NCBI GenBank assembly: GCA_025055455.1
Contig: JANWXD010000034.1
Span: 1-33,081, forward strand
Source: Bryobacteraceae bacterium
Lineage (GTDB): Bacteria; Acidobacteriota; Terriglobia; Bryobacterales; Bryobacteraceae
DNA: 33,081 nucleotides
Direction of reading: 5' to 3'
Below are positions 1-8,487 of this stretch, in pieces. Under the pieces are notes generated by a model. The model saw nothing but the letters and a program-made list of their open reading frames with translations. It was not told the DNA's origin and made no database searches. Both the position numbers and the translations under genes were made by a program. Position 1 is the stretch's first letter, and each line of letters starts with the position of its first letter.

Positions 1-576
1 AACTCGCTCCCCGGCAGCGGTAATGCGCCATTCACTGGATCCGCCAGTCGCCAACGCGAACCGGTAACGGCCGGGCCGGGGATGGTATACGCCATAGCCT
101 CGGCTGGAAATCAGAAACGGCCAGTCCGTCTCGATGATCTGACCGCGCAGATTGGCGCCCTGCGCCGCGCGCGCCGCCAGCCCGTAGAATCTTTCCCTCT
201 CCACCGCCCTGCGCCGCGCCAGAATGCCCTGGCTGCGGCGCTGCGGCCCCTCGAGATCCTCGAAGATCGTCGTGCTGTCCCGCGCCGTGACCCGCACACC
301 CCCATGGCGCTTGGCCACCTCCACCCGCAGATATCGCGTCTGAAATATGACCTGATCCGGAGTCTCCACTCGGGAAACGGATCCCTCTTCGCTCCGGCCG
401 CCGCCTTGGCAACGGGGCCCCCGCGTCCACTCGCGGCAAATCCGGAACGACGAGGGCGAAATCCACTCCACCACTCCCCGTCCGTCCGGCAGCGGGACTT
501 CCCACCCGGCCTCGCCCTGCGCTGCCGGCCCCACGGCGGCCGCCACCGCCGCCGCCCACACGGCCCGCGCGATCAT
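1..576 (-). CDS. GH31-family glycoside hydrolase, N-terminal part (cut by window edge)
   Basis: This frame is open for 192 codons from an ATG at 576 to the left edge, so the C-terminal part, including any catalytic (beta/alpha)8 barrel, lies outside. The protein opens with an Ala-rich hydrophobic segment (about residues 1-20) that looks like a signal peptide. Around residues 145-180 a stretch reads ERFYGLAARA, then WPFLISSRGYGVY, then RPGRYRF. This is the pattern of the GH31 N-terminal beta-sandwich (a glycine-rich GERFYGLGE-like loop, then PF-x-x-SS-x-GYG). GH31 enzymes are alpha-glucosidases and alpha-xylosidases, among others; the substrate cannot be told. The ATG overlaps the stop of the upstream M24 gene (ATGA), so it is the last visible gene of that operon. 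The identification rests on N-domain motifs only. Confidence 0.68.
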   Translation of the reverse strand, partial: MIARAVWAAAVAAAVGPAAQGEAGWEVPLPDGRGVVEWISPSSFRICREWTRGPRCQGGGRSEEGSVSRVETPDQVIFQTRYLRVEVAKRHGGVRVTARDSTTIFEDLEGPQRRSQGILARRRAVERERFYGLAARAAQGANLRGQIIETDWPFLISSRGYGVYHPRPGRYRFALATGGSSEWRITAAGERV

Positions 577-1742
577 ATCCGCACGAGCGCGGTCTGCACT
601 TCTCCCGTCACGCGAGCCTCTCGATCCCCCACGAACACGTTGACCTCCGACCGGATGCCGAACTGGGGAAGATAGACCCCCGGCTCGATCGAGAAGCACG
701 TCCACGGGATGATTCGCCGTTCGTCGCGCGTTTCCAGATTGTCCATGTTTGCCCCCGCCCCGTGCACGTCCTCTCCGATCGAGTGCCCCGTGCGGTGCAC
801 GAAGTACTCCTCATAGCCCCGCTCATGTAAGTAAGCTCGCGCGACGTCGTCCACTTCGAAGCCTCGGAGCACGCGGCCTTCGCGCACGGCCTCCTGCACC
901 CGTTTGAGGGCGGCGTCTCGCGCCCCCCGAACCGCCTCGAAGACGCGCTCCACTTCTGTCGGAATCGCATCCCCGCAGTATGCCGTCCACGTGATGTCGT
1001 AATACACCGCCCCGGGTTCGGCCAGCTTCGCCCAGAGGTCGATCAACAACACGTCGCCCCGACGGATCGCGCGGTGCCGGTCCGCACGAGGCTCGTAATG
1101 CGGATCGGAGGCGTTCTCGTTCACCGCCACGATCGGTCCGTGATCCGTCACCAGACCTGCTTGCCGGAATCGATCCAGAATGAAATTCTTCACGTGCCAC
1201 TCGGTTACCAGCTCGCCTGCCGCCAGCTTCGAACCCACATACCGAAAGGCCTCCGCCCGGATCGAGTCAATCAACCCCGCCGCTCGTACGTGGGTCTCCA
1301 GCTTCTTCTCCGTCCAGCGCGCCTCGAAATATTGCACTAAGTCGGCAGAACTGGCCACCTCCACCCCGAAACTCCGCACCAACTCTACCGTTCCGGCATC
1401 CACGAGCGAAACATACGGGATCGCGCATCGCGGCGAGTACTGCATCGCGACGCGCCGGCAGGACCGCAACATCTCCCCGAGCGCCGCCACTTGGCTGGAC
1501 CAGCTGGCATACACACGCCGCCGGCCGGGCAACCCGTCCAAAATGGAAGACTCGATCCGATGCACTAGTCCTTCCGGCTCCCCTTCGGCCGGGATCAGGT
1601 AATACCAGCGCCGTGTCGGCTCACGTTCCGGCTGGAAGCCGAGAATGCGATACGCCAGAGGATCGCGCCGGTGGTGGTCAAAGAATAGCCAGCCGTCTAC
1701 CCCCTCCTGCCGCAGCGCCGACTGGATCGCAGCAAGATCCAT
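573..1742 (-). CDS. M24-family metallopeptidase (Xaa-Pro aminopeptidase/prolidase type)
   Basis: A 389-residue cytoplasmic protein with the two-domain M24B architecture: a creatinase-like N-terminal domain (about 1-160) and a pita-bread catalytic domain. All five metal ligands of the family are visible in order: Asp235 (LIDLW), Asp249 (YYDITW), His320 (TGHSIGEDVHG), Glu353 (SIEPG) and Glu366 (RSEVN). It should therefore be an active two-metal enzyme cleaving X-Pro bonds at the N-terminus or in dipeptides. The start is the ATG at 1742, whose A overlaps the TAA of the upstream transporter gene (TAATG), which implies coupled translation. The same frame stays open far upstream, but that part lies antisense to nothing and inside the transporter gene, and is only a shadow. 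A peptide importer followed by a peptidase makes a sensible pair. Confidence 0.9.
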   Translation of the reverse strand: MDLAAIQSALRQEGVDGWLFFDHHRRDPLAYRILGFQPEREPTRRWYYLIPAEGEPEGLVHRIESSILDGLPGRRRVYASWSSQVAALGEMLRSCRRVAMQYSPRCAIPYVSLVDAGTVELVRSFGVEVASSADLVQYFEARWTEKKLETHVRAAGLIDSIRAEAFRYVGSKLAAGELVTEWHVKNFILDRFRQAGLVTDHGPIVAVNENASDPHYEPRADRHRAIRRGDVLLIDLWAKLAEPGAVYYDITWTAYCGDAIPTEVERVFEAVRGARDAALKRVQEAVREGRVLRGFEVDDVARAYLHERGYEEYFVHRTGHSIGEDVHGAGANMDNLETRDERRIIPWTCFSIEPGVYLPQFGIRSEVNVFVGDREARVTGEVQTALVRI

Positions 1743-3238
1743 TACTTCACATCCCCCATCAGCTTTCGGATCGGCGCCGCCAGCACAGCCATGACCATGC
1801 CGGCACCTAAGCCCACGCCGGCCACCACGCCGAATAGCTCGGAAAGGGACAACCTCTCGTACAGCATCGCGACGCGCGCCCCGAGGTAGTTGCCCACCGA
1901 AATGGAAAGGAACCACACGCCCATCACCAGGCTGCTGATGCGCGCCGGCGCAAGCTTGGTCATGGCGCTCAGTCCCACCGGGCTCAGACACAGCTCCCCC
2001 ACCGTGTGCAGCACGTACACCCCCACCAGCCACAGAGGACTGACTTGCACTCCCCGCTGCGCCACCGACGCCCCGAGCGCCAGCACCGCAAAACCCAGTC
2101 CGGCGGCCGCCAGCCCCCATGCGAACTTGGCCGCACTCGACGGCTCCCGCGATCCCAGCCGCACCCACAACCACGCAAACACGGGGGCCAGCGCGACGAT
2201 GAGCAGTGCGTTCAGCGATTGGAACCAGCTTGCAGGAAACGTAAATCCCCACACGGTCTTGTTCGTGTTCCGCTCCGCGAACAGGTTGAGCGTGGATCCC
2301 GCCTGCTCGAACAACGCCCAAAACACCGTCGAAGCCAGAAACAGAAGCCCGATCACCGCCAGCCGCCGCCGCTCCTGGCGCTCCCAGTCTCCCAAAAACA
2401 AGGCCCACACGAAAAACGCCACCACACTGGCCGCCAGCACGACTCCTAATGCGTCGGAGAGCCCCTGCGCGGTGATCTGAACCAAACCCGCCGCGTCCGC
2501 CAGCGCCAACCCGCCCACGAACACAAGACTCCCTGCGAGTATTTTCAACGTCTTCCTGCGATGCGCCAGCGTCTCCGCCACGCTGCCGGCCCCGGCCGGC
2601 CACTTACCGGCTTCCCCTAGGTGCCTGCCGCCTGCCACGTATTGCGCCAGCCCTGCCAGCATCCCGGTGCCGGCCAGCGCAAATCCCAGGTGCCAGTTGA
2701 CACGCTGCCCCAGATAGCCGCAGGCCAGCGGCGCCAAAAACGCACCCAAGTTGATCCCCATGTAGAAGATGGAAAAACCGGCATCCCGCCGCGAATCGCC
2801 CCGCTCGTACAACTGCCCCACCATGACGCTGACGTTCGGTTTCAACAGCCCCGTTCCGCACGCCACCAGCGCCAGCCCGAAATAAAAAGCTGTCAGCGAC
2901 GGAGTCGCCAACAAGTAATTCCCCGCCGCGATAATGACGCCGCCGTACAGCACGGCGCGCCGCTGACCCAGCCAGCGATCCGCAACCCAGCCTCCCGGCA
3001 GGCTCAGCAGGTACACCATTGCCGTGAACAACCCGTACACCGCCCCTGCTTTCGCCACGTCGAAGCCGAGACCTCCCGCCTGCTGGGGCGCGGTCATGAA
3101 GAGGATCAGCAGCGCTCGCATCCCGTAATAGCTGAAGCGCTCCCACAGCTCGGTCATGAAGAGCGTGGCCAGACCTCTGGGGTGTCCGAAAAACGCTCGG
3201 TCTGCCGTCTTCAGGCGTACGTCGGCTCGCGTTGCCAT
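1742..3238 (-). CDS. POT/PTR2-family proton-coupled oligopeptide transporter
   Basis: A 498-residue inner-membrane protein with about 12-14 hydrophobic segments, the usual length for bacterial POT carriers. The E-x-x-E-R-F-x-Y-Y proton-coupling motif sits at residues 30-38 (ELWERFSYY). The second PTR2 signature (FYMGINLGAFLAPL) follows in the first half. It imports di- and tripeptides with protons; the M24 peptidase encoded directly downstream would then hydrolyse them. The chosen ATG at 3238 lies inside the last 28 bases of the preceding ABC gene, and starting there leaves the normal short cytoplasmic lead before FFGHPRGL. Exact substrate range cannot be read from sequence. Confidence 0.95.
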   Translation of the reverse strand: MATRADVRLKTADRAFFGHPRGLATLFMTELWERFSYYGMRALLILFMTAPQQAGGLGFDVAKAGAVYGLFTAMVYLLSLPGGWVADRWLGQRRAVLYGGVIIAAGNYLLATPSLTAFYFGLALVACGTGLLKPNVSVMVGQLYERGDSRRDAGFSIFYMGINLGAFLAPLACGYLGQRVNWHLGFALAGTGMLAGLAQYVAGGRHLGEAGKWPAGAGSVAETLAHRRKTLKILAGSLVFVGGLALADAAGLVQITAQGLSDALGVVLAASVVAFFVWALFLGDWERQERRRLAVIGLLFLASTVFWALFEQAGSTLNLFAERNTNKTVWGFTFPASWFQSLNALLIVALAPVFAWLWVRLGSREPSSAAKFAWGLAAAGLGFAVLALGASVAQRGVQVSPLWLVGVYVLHTVGELCLSPVGLSAMTKLAPARISSLVMGVWFLSISVGNYLGARVAMLYERLSLSELFGVVAGVGLGAGMVMAVLAAPIRKLMGDVK

Positions 3239-4434
3239 GTCACTTGCGTCGGAAAACTCGCCACCCCGGCTCCGCCCCTCGGATCAATCACGGAAAAGGC
3301 CAGCACGTCATCGCGCCAGTCTTGGCTGAAGCCCTCCCAGTATTGCGTGGCAACCGTCAGTGTATACTCCTGCTGCGCCAGCAGGCAAACGAAGCGAAAT
3401 TCTACCGTGAGTTCCTCGCCCGCCCGCGCCGGTCCCAGCTCGCACCCCTCCAGACGCGTGTTCGTCCCGAACACATCCGTCCCGAGCCGGTTTCGAATCA
3501 GCATGCCCACGACCGGCCGCTCCACGTCCTTGTGAAACCGCGCGCGCACGCGCACGCTAACGGATTCGCCGTGACACACCGTGCGCACCGGCGTGCCCCA
3601 CGGCCCCAGCAATTCCACCTCGACCAGCTCGCTCGCCCCATCGCCATGGCGGAACGACCCTTGCAGCGTCTGCCGCTCAGTGCCCGTCAACTCCGCGGGC
3701 CGATCCCCTTGTCTTTCCAGAACCAACCCCACGTAGCGGTTGATCACCTCCGCCGGCGAACCCTCGGCCGCCACCCGCCCGCCCACCAGCAGCAGCGCGC
3801 GGTCCGACAGCCGCTTGACGAGCCCCAGATCGTGAGAAACGAACAGCACTGTCACCTTGCGCCGCTTCAACTCCTCGAACTTGCGAATGCACCGGTTGGC
3901 GAAAATGGCGTCCCCCACCGCCAGCGCCTCGTCCACGATCAGAATGTCCGGCTCGACATGGATGGCCGTCGCGAACGCCAGCCGTACGTACATTCCCGCG
4001 GAATACTCTTTGACAGGTCGGTCGATGAATTCACCGATCTCCGCAAACGCCTCGATGGACGGGAAGACACGGTCCACCTCGCGCCGCGACAGGCCCAGGA
4101 TCTCGCCGTTGAGATAAACGTTCTCTCGGCCCGTAAACTCGGGATTGAATCCCGCGCCGAGCTCGAGCAGCGCCGCAATCCGTCCTTCCGTATAGACTCG
4201 TCCCGTGGTCGGGCGGATGATGCCGCTTAGGATCTGTAACAGCGTGCTCTTGCCCGAGCCGTTCGGGCCGACAATGCCCACAAACTCCCCCCGCCCTGCC
4301 GACAACGTCACGTCCCGGAGAGCCCAAAACTCCGTGCCCAGGCGTCTGCGCGTGGAATAAAAGGTCTCTAGGATGCGATCGAAAGGACGGCGGTACAAAT
4401 GATAGACTTTGGAAACCTTTTCGGCCAGGACCAC
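3211..4434 (-). CDS. Wzt-type ABC transporter ATPase with C-terminal glycan-binding-like domain
   Basis: A 407-residue protein. The N-terminal half is an ABC ATPase: Walker A GPNGSGKS at 56-63, signature YSAGM at 144-148, Walker B ending in Asp168-Glu169, H-loop His201. The last ~150 residues form a beta-rich domain (VRVRARFHKD, GMLIRNRLGTDVFG) characteristic of Wzt proteins, which recognise the end of O-antigen or similar polysaccharide before export. Such ATPases need a Wzm-type permease, normally encoded next to them; none is in the window. The only in-frame start after the upstream stop (4474-4476) is the GTG at 4434, with a weak Shine-Dalgarno. It begins 63 bases after the last virion gene on the same strand. 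Teichoic-acid-type TagH function is an alternative. Confidence 0.88.
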   Translation of the reverse strand: MVLAEKVSKVYHLYRRPFDRILETFYSTRRRLGTEFWALRDVTLSAGRGEFVGIVGPNGSGKSTLLQILSGIIRPTTGRVYTEGRIAALLELGAGFNPEFTGRENVYLNGEILGLSRREVDRVFPSIEAFAEIGEFIDRPVKEYSAGMYVRLAFATAIHVEPDILIVDEALAVGDAIFANRCIRKFEELKRRKVTVLFVSHDLGLVKRLSDRALLLVGGRVAAEGSPAEVINRYVGLVLERQGDRPAELTGTERQTLQGSFRHGDGASELVEVELLGPWGTPVRTVCHGESVSVRVRARFHKDVERPVVGMLIRNRLGTDVFGTNTRLEGCELGPARAGEELTVEFRFVCLLAQQEYTLTVATQYWEGFSQDWRDDVLAFSVIDPRGGAGVASFPTQVTWQREPTYA

Positions 4435-4497
4435 GCGGGAACGCTCAAGGATAGCGCGATCCGAGAGAAAAACTCAACCTCGCTGCGCTCGCTTGCA

Positions 4498-7400
4498 CTA
4501 CAGCCGCAGCGTCACCGTCAAATCCCGTCCGGGAAAACTCCCCGCCCCCTGCGGCGCCGATAGAATGTCCAGGCTCAGCTGCGCGCCCGCCCGCAGCGGC
4601 GGAAGCCCGAATCCGCTGACCACGTTCGAAACCAGACCCCCAGCGGGAATCGTCAGCGTGCAATACGGGTCGCTGTCCTGCCGCAGCCGCAGCAAGATCG
4701 CGCCGCCCCGCGGCGCTTCCCGCACCACAGCGAAGATGTCCCGCACCGCATGCGACTCCTCGACCACCAGAGGCGGCGCCACATCCGACTGCGTCGCCAG
4801 ATAGCCCTCGACTTGCACCGACATCTGGCCGCCCGACAGCGTGCGCAATCCCCCCTCCGGAGAGTTCGTAAAGCTGGCCGTCGCCGTCCGGCTGTTCCCG
4901 CGCATGTTCGTCACGAACAATTCGGCGCTCGCAATCCGCACGTCGGGCAGGTAGATCGAGTAACTGAAACTTCCGCTCGCCGGGCTCCCGAAAAAGTCCC
5001 GCACAAAGGGAATAATGAATACTTTCGGCCGGAGGTGGTACACCTTGTCCCCGGCGCTGTGAGTTCCCGGACTCGTACGGTGAGCGCCCCGGACCACCTC
5101 GTATCTGGAGCCGTTGTTGGCCACGCGAGTCACTCGCATCAGCTCCGCGCCGACCTGAATGAGGCTCCCCGGCTGCGCTGGGCCCGCAAGATTCAAATCT
5201 ACGAAGGTGTCGCTCGGGCTGAGGTCGCCCGCGAGCTCGTAACGGGTGGGGCTGGAGAGTTCGGCCCAGTAATGCAAGGTCAGCGTCGCCGCCGTGATCG
5301 TCCGCGTATTGGTGAGATCCTGAAACCCGATCGCCACCAGCTCCACGGTTCCTTTTCCCGTGGGTTGCAGTCCGAACACCGGCTCGTCCGGAACGTCGGT
5401 GTCGATGGGCGTCAGCGTACCGCCCCCGATCCTCCAACGCGTCAGCGGCGAAAGCTCGTATGCCGCTTCCCGGTTATGAACGTTCGCCGCCCGGCCCGAG
5501 ATGTGAACGGTCGCTCCTACCCGGTTCGGAACCTCGAACTCCACCGGGCTCGTCCGCGTCATCGCCCCGAAATGCCATGTCGCCTCTGCAATCACGAAGT
5601 GGCTCGTGCTATCCGGTTCTGTGGCCCAAGCCCGGTCCACTGTCAGCGTGGTGGCGTCATGGGCCGCGATGATTCGCTCTTGCCCCGCGCCCCTACCCTT
5701 CGTGATGCGCACCACCGCATGCCGGTATTCGTTCGGGTTCAGATTCAAAGCGTCGCTGCCGATACGAACCGGCCCGTAAATCGTCGCTTGCGTCTCCGGT
5801 ACTTGCTCGAAACGCCAGTAGAAATTCGCGTGGTCGAAGTTTTCATCCGGTGGTACCGCCAGCAGGGTCGGCAGACCCGTGTCGGTAAATTCCCCGGCGA
5901 GCGGCTGGTGCGCCACGATACGGTACAGTAGCGCCGGCGTGTCCCCCCGGTAGACGTGAAACCCGGCCGCGCCCGGGGGAAAGCTCAAACCCGTCAGCCG
6001 CACGGTGTTCGCCGTACCCGTAGCCGGAGTCCGCGCCGGAACCACAAATGACAGCGCGCTCTCTGTCCCGTCGGCGAACACCGCGCTAACCGCGTAGTAG
6101 TAAGTGCGACCGCCGGGCAGTGTGCCGCCGCTCGTGCCCACCACCGGCGACAAGCTCACCATCGGAACGCTCCGGCCGCTGGCGGCGGGCTTCGGCGGTA
6201 CGAGAAAACCTGCGCGCAGCCAGACCACGATGCGCCCGTCGCCCGAATCGTCGACCTGCTCCTGTATCTCGAGCTGCGGCTGGCCGTCTGGATCCAACAC
6301 GCTCCCCACTAGCGGCCGGGGCAAGCCGACCTCGTAAGACGGCTGACGGCCCGTCAGTGCGCCGCCAATCACCGTGTCGTCGTACCAACGGTCGTCGTGA
6401 ATCTGCGCCGTAATTCGCACCGTGCGGTAATTCAAACCCGGCGCGATCCGCTTCACGCGAAACGGCTGTCGCTGGAACCCCTCCTTCAGATAGGTGAGCG
6501 TGATCAGATCACCCGGCTTGAGACCCACACCCCGCACGCTCGTCTCGAACTCCACGTACGTGTTCCCCCGGATCGCCTTGTCCAGAGCGAGACGCGCCGC
6601 CCGCGCCGCTTGGCCTGCCGTGGCGATGCCCAGCGCGGGTAACGGCATGCTCACCTCCTGCCCAACCCGCAGCACGTCCTCCGGGTCCACTAAAGAAAGG
6701 CTGTCCTGTTGGTATTCATTCAGCGCGTCCTGAAACTCCACTACCACTCGGTTCGGCGTTTCGGCCGTGCTCCGCGACCACACCCGCAAACTCGGCGCCC
6801 CGCTTGCCGTACGTAAAATCCCCGAAAAACCAAAGGTGCCGTCGCCGAACTCATACGCCGGCCAGCCGCCATTCACAGGCGATGCACTGTTGCTGCCGGC
6901 GGGCTTCTGGGGTTGCTGCCGCGCCAGGGTGTCTTCCACCCGGAGTTGTAACCTGCCGTCGTCTCCTTGGACCAGGTACAGCCGCGACCCGGCCTGGATC
7001 CCCCGGACCACCTCCGCCACGCTGCGGCGTCGCCGCAGCACCAGGTTGCATTGGAAGCGCGGCGCCAACAGCGGATTGCCGTTCACATCCAAGGCTGGGA
7101 TCAACTCCGCGCACACCGCAGCAGCGCGGCTGAAGCTCGGGATGTCCAGTTCATCCTGCTTCCACCCGCAGCGGCGTAACACGTCGAGCAGCACCCAGGC
7201 CGGATTGTTGTCGAAGGCCTCGCCGGTATAGTTGCCTTGAAGATCGTAACGCGGCAGCTTTACCCCTTGCGCCAGCACCTCGATTCGCGGCAGCGTCCTT
7301 CCGTCGCTGACCCGCGTCGGCACGACCACGGAAAGAAACGCCATGCTGCCGTAGGGATCCCCTTCGGGAAAGTCCGGGTTGAATGCGCCGGTCCGCGCCC

Positions 7401-8406
7401 CCAGACTCACCACGCGGTACCAACCTGTCGCCGTCATGTCCGTCCCGTCCCGCCCCTCGGGAATCTCGAAATCGTTCACCAGCACCTTGAGGACGCCTTG
7501 CATCTCTCCCAGCCCCAGCAGCACTTCCAGCCGCGTCAGATTCCCGTCGTTGCGCGCGAACACCACTGGCGGCCGATACCACGCCGTGCCGTACACCAGC
7601 GGCACAAAGTCGTTGTACCGGGCCTCGTTCTCCGTGACGGCGGCAGGGTGAAATCCTTTTTCTCCGTGGCTTCGGACCAAAATGGAGGAGGGCACGAACT
7701 CGATGCCGCCGAAGCGGCGTGTCACGTTGCCCTGGCTGTCGGTATCGAACATCCCCCGCTGCTGGCACGATTCGCGGGTGTAATCGCAGCTAGTAAATGG
7801 CGCGCCCCCGTTCAGGTTCCCCGCGCCCCCGGGAATGTCCGCCGAATATCCACAGCGGTAAAACGGCGAGTATTTGCCCTCGGCGCCCCCCGTCGCCGCC
7901 TCCCCGCGCTGCGCAGCCGTCGCCGGAAATGTCCATGGGCATCGGCGTTGGATCCGCACCTCCGGTAACAGGACCCGGTGCAAGTTCAGGCGGCTCCCCA
8001 CCGAAAGGCGCAACGTGCTCTCCGTGATCTCCTCCGGCCCTTGAGCGATGCCCCGGAAAATGACCGCGGCCTCCGAGGTCGGCGTGTGGGCTCGAAGGTC
8101 GAAAAATACGAAGCGCGCCGTGACCCGGCTGCCCTTCCAACCCACTGCACGCTCCACTTGAGATAACCGCGAGTCGGTGTTGGCCAGGGTCAGGACGGCG
8201 CGCGTAACGCCGTCCACCCCCATCTCCGAGTCCGCGCGGATTTCGAACAGGTTGTGCTCGAGAATCCTTGGCTCGTATCGCTGGCCCTGAAAGGTGACCC
8301 CGTGTGTGCTCCAGTACAAGCGCTCGCCACTGAGCAGCTCACACTCCACTAGGACCAAGGGGGTGTCGGTGACTGCCCGCTCTTTGATCTCTGCAATCGT
8401 ACCCAT
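4498..8406 (-). CDS. Tail hub/tip protein: gpL-like Fe-S domain fused to gpJ-like host-specificity region
   Basis: A 1302-residue tail-tip protein. Residues 1-150 are a beta-rich hub domain resembling DUF2163/lambda gpL. Cys156, Cys185, Cys207 and Cys214, followed by RRFGGIEF, match the C-terminal gpL pattern that holds a 4Fe-4S cluster. Around 390-500 a gpJ-like block appears (NNPAWVLLDVLRRCGW, then DIPSFSRAA). A fibronectin/Ig-like module (YYYAVSAVFADGTE ... GFHVYRGD) occupies about 755-845, and beta-rich modules fill the rest. In lambda these functions are separate proteins; RcGTA has a comparable hub and a ~1300-residue megatron. The ATG at 8406 is preferred over a TTG at 8424 because GGAGCAGGG lies just before it. 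It should form the baseplate centre that docks on the cell surface. No NlpC/P60 peptidase gene sits beside it. Confidence 0.82.
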   Translation of the reverse strand: MGTIAEIKERAVTDTPLVLVECELLSGERLYWSTHGVTFQGQRYEPRILEHNLFEIRADSEMGVDGVTRAVLTLANTDSRLSQVERAVGWKGSRVTARFVFFDLRAHTPTSEAAVIFRGIAQGPEEITESTLRLSVGSRLNLHRVLLPEVRIQRRCPWTFPATAAQRGEAATGGAEGKYSPFYRCGYSADIPGGAGNLNGGAPFTSCDYTRESCQQRGMFDTDSQGNVTRRFGGIEFVPSSILVRSHGEKGFHPAAVTENEARYNDFVPLVYGTAWYRPPVVFARNDGNLTRLEVLLGLGEMQGVLKVLVNDFEIPEGRDGTDMTATGWYRVVSLGARTGAFNPDFPEGDPYGSMAFLSVVVPTRVSDGRTLPRIEVLAQGVKLPRYDLQGNYTGEAFDNNPAWVLLDVLRRCGWKQDELDIPSFSRAAAVCAELIPALDVNGNPLLAPRFQCNLVLRRRRSVAEVVRGIQAGSRLYLVQGDDGRLQLRVEDTLARQQPQKPAGSNSASPVNGGWPAYEFGDGTFGFSGILRTASGAPSLRVWSRSTAETPNRVVVEFQDALNEYQQDSLSLVDPEDVLRVGQEVSMPLPALGIATAGQAARAARLALDKAIRGNTYVEFETSVRGVGLKPGDLITLTYLKEGFQRQPFRVKRIAPGLNYRTVRITAQIHDDRWYDDTVIGGALTGRQPSYEVGLPRPLVGSVLDPDGQPQLEIQEQVDDSGDGRIVVWLRAGFLVPPKPAASGRSVPMVSLSPVVGTSGGTLPGGRTYYYAVSAVFADGTESALSFVVPARTPATGTANTVRLTGLSFPPGAAGFHVYRGDTPALLYRIVAHQPLAGEFTDTGLPTLLAVPPDENFDHANFYWRFEQVPETQATIYGPVRIGSDALNLNPNEYRHAVVRITKGRGAGQERIIAAHDATTLTVDRAWATEPDSTSHFVIAEATWHFGAMTRTSPVEFEVPNRVGATVHISGRAANVHNREAAYELSPLTRWRIGGGTLTPIDTDVPDEPVFGLQPTGKGTVELVAIGFQDLTNTRTITAATLTLHYWAELSSPTRYELAGDLSPSDTFVDLNLAGPAQPGSLIQVGAELMRVTRVANNGSRYEVVRGAHRTSPGTHSAGDKVYHLRPKVFIIPFVRDFFGSPASGSFSYSIYLPDVRIASAELFVTNMRGNSRTATASFTNSPEGGLRTLSGGQMSVQVEGYLATQSDVAPPLVVEESHAVRDIFAVVREAPRGGAILLRLRQDSDPYCTLTIPAGGLVSNVVSGFGLPPLRAGAQLSLDILSAPQGAGSFPGRDLTVTLRL

Positions 8407-8487
8407 TGCGATACCCTGCTCCAACCGCCGCGATCTCGTGGAGAACGCTGTCGCGCCGCCGATCCCAGCGTGGCGCCCGGGGGGAAC

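Noticed and set aside
32-559. Gly/Arg-rich reading frame at the left edge, minus strand
   Set aside because: The neighbouring frame from the ATG at 576 has a signal peptide and GH31-like motifs; this one is its high-GC shadow.
1743-2603. Upstream extension of the M24 frame (about 287 extra codons)
   Set aside because: It lies wholly within the POT transporter gene in another frame, is low-complexity Gly/Arg/Ala-rich, and the ATG at 1742 gives a normal-length M24 protein coupled to the upstream stop.
4435-4497. Repeat AGCGAGCGCAGCGAGG as a possible att site or REP element at the left end of the virion cluster
   Set aside because: I find no matching copy near 18465-18660 or elsewhere; without a second copy there is no support for attachment sites.
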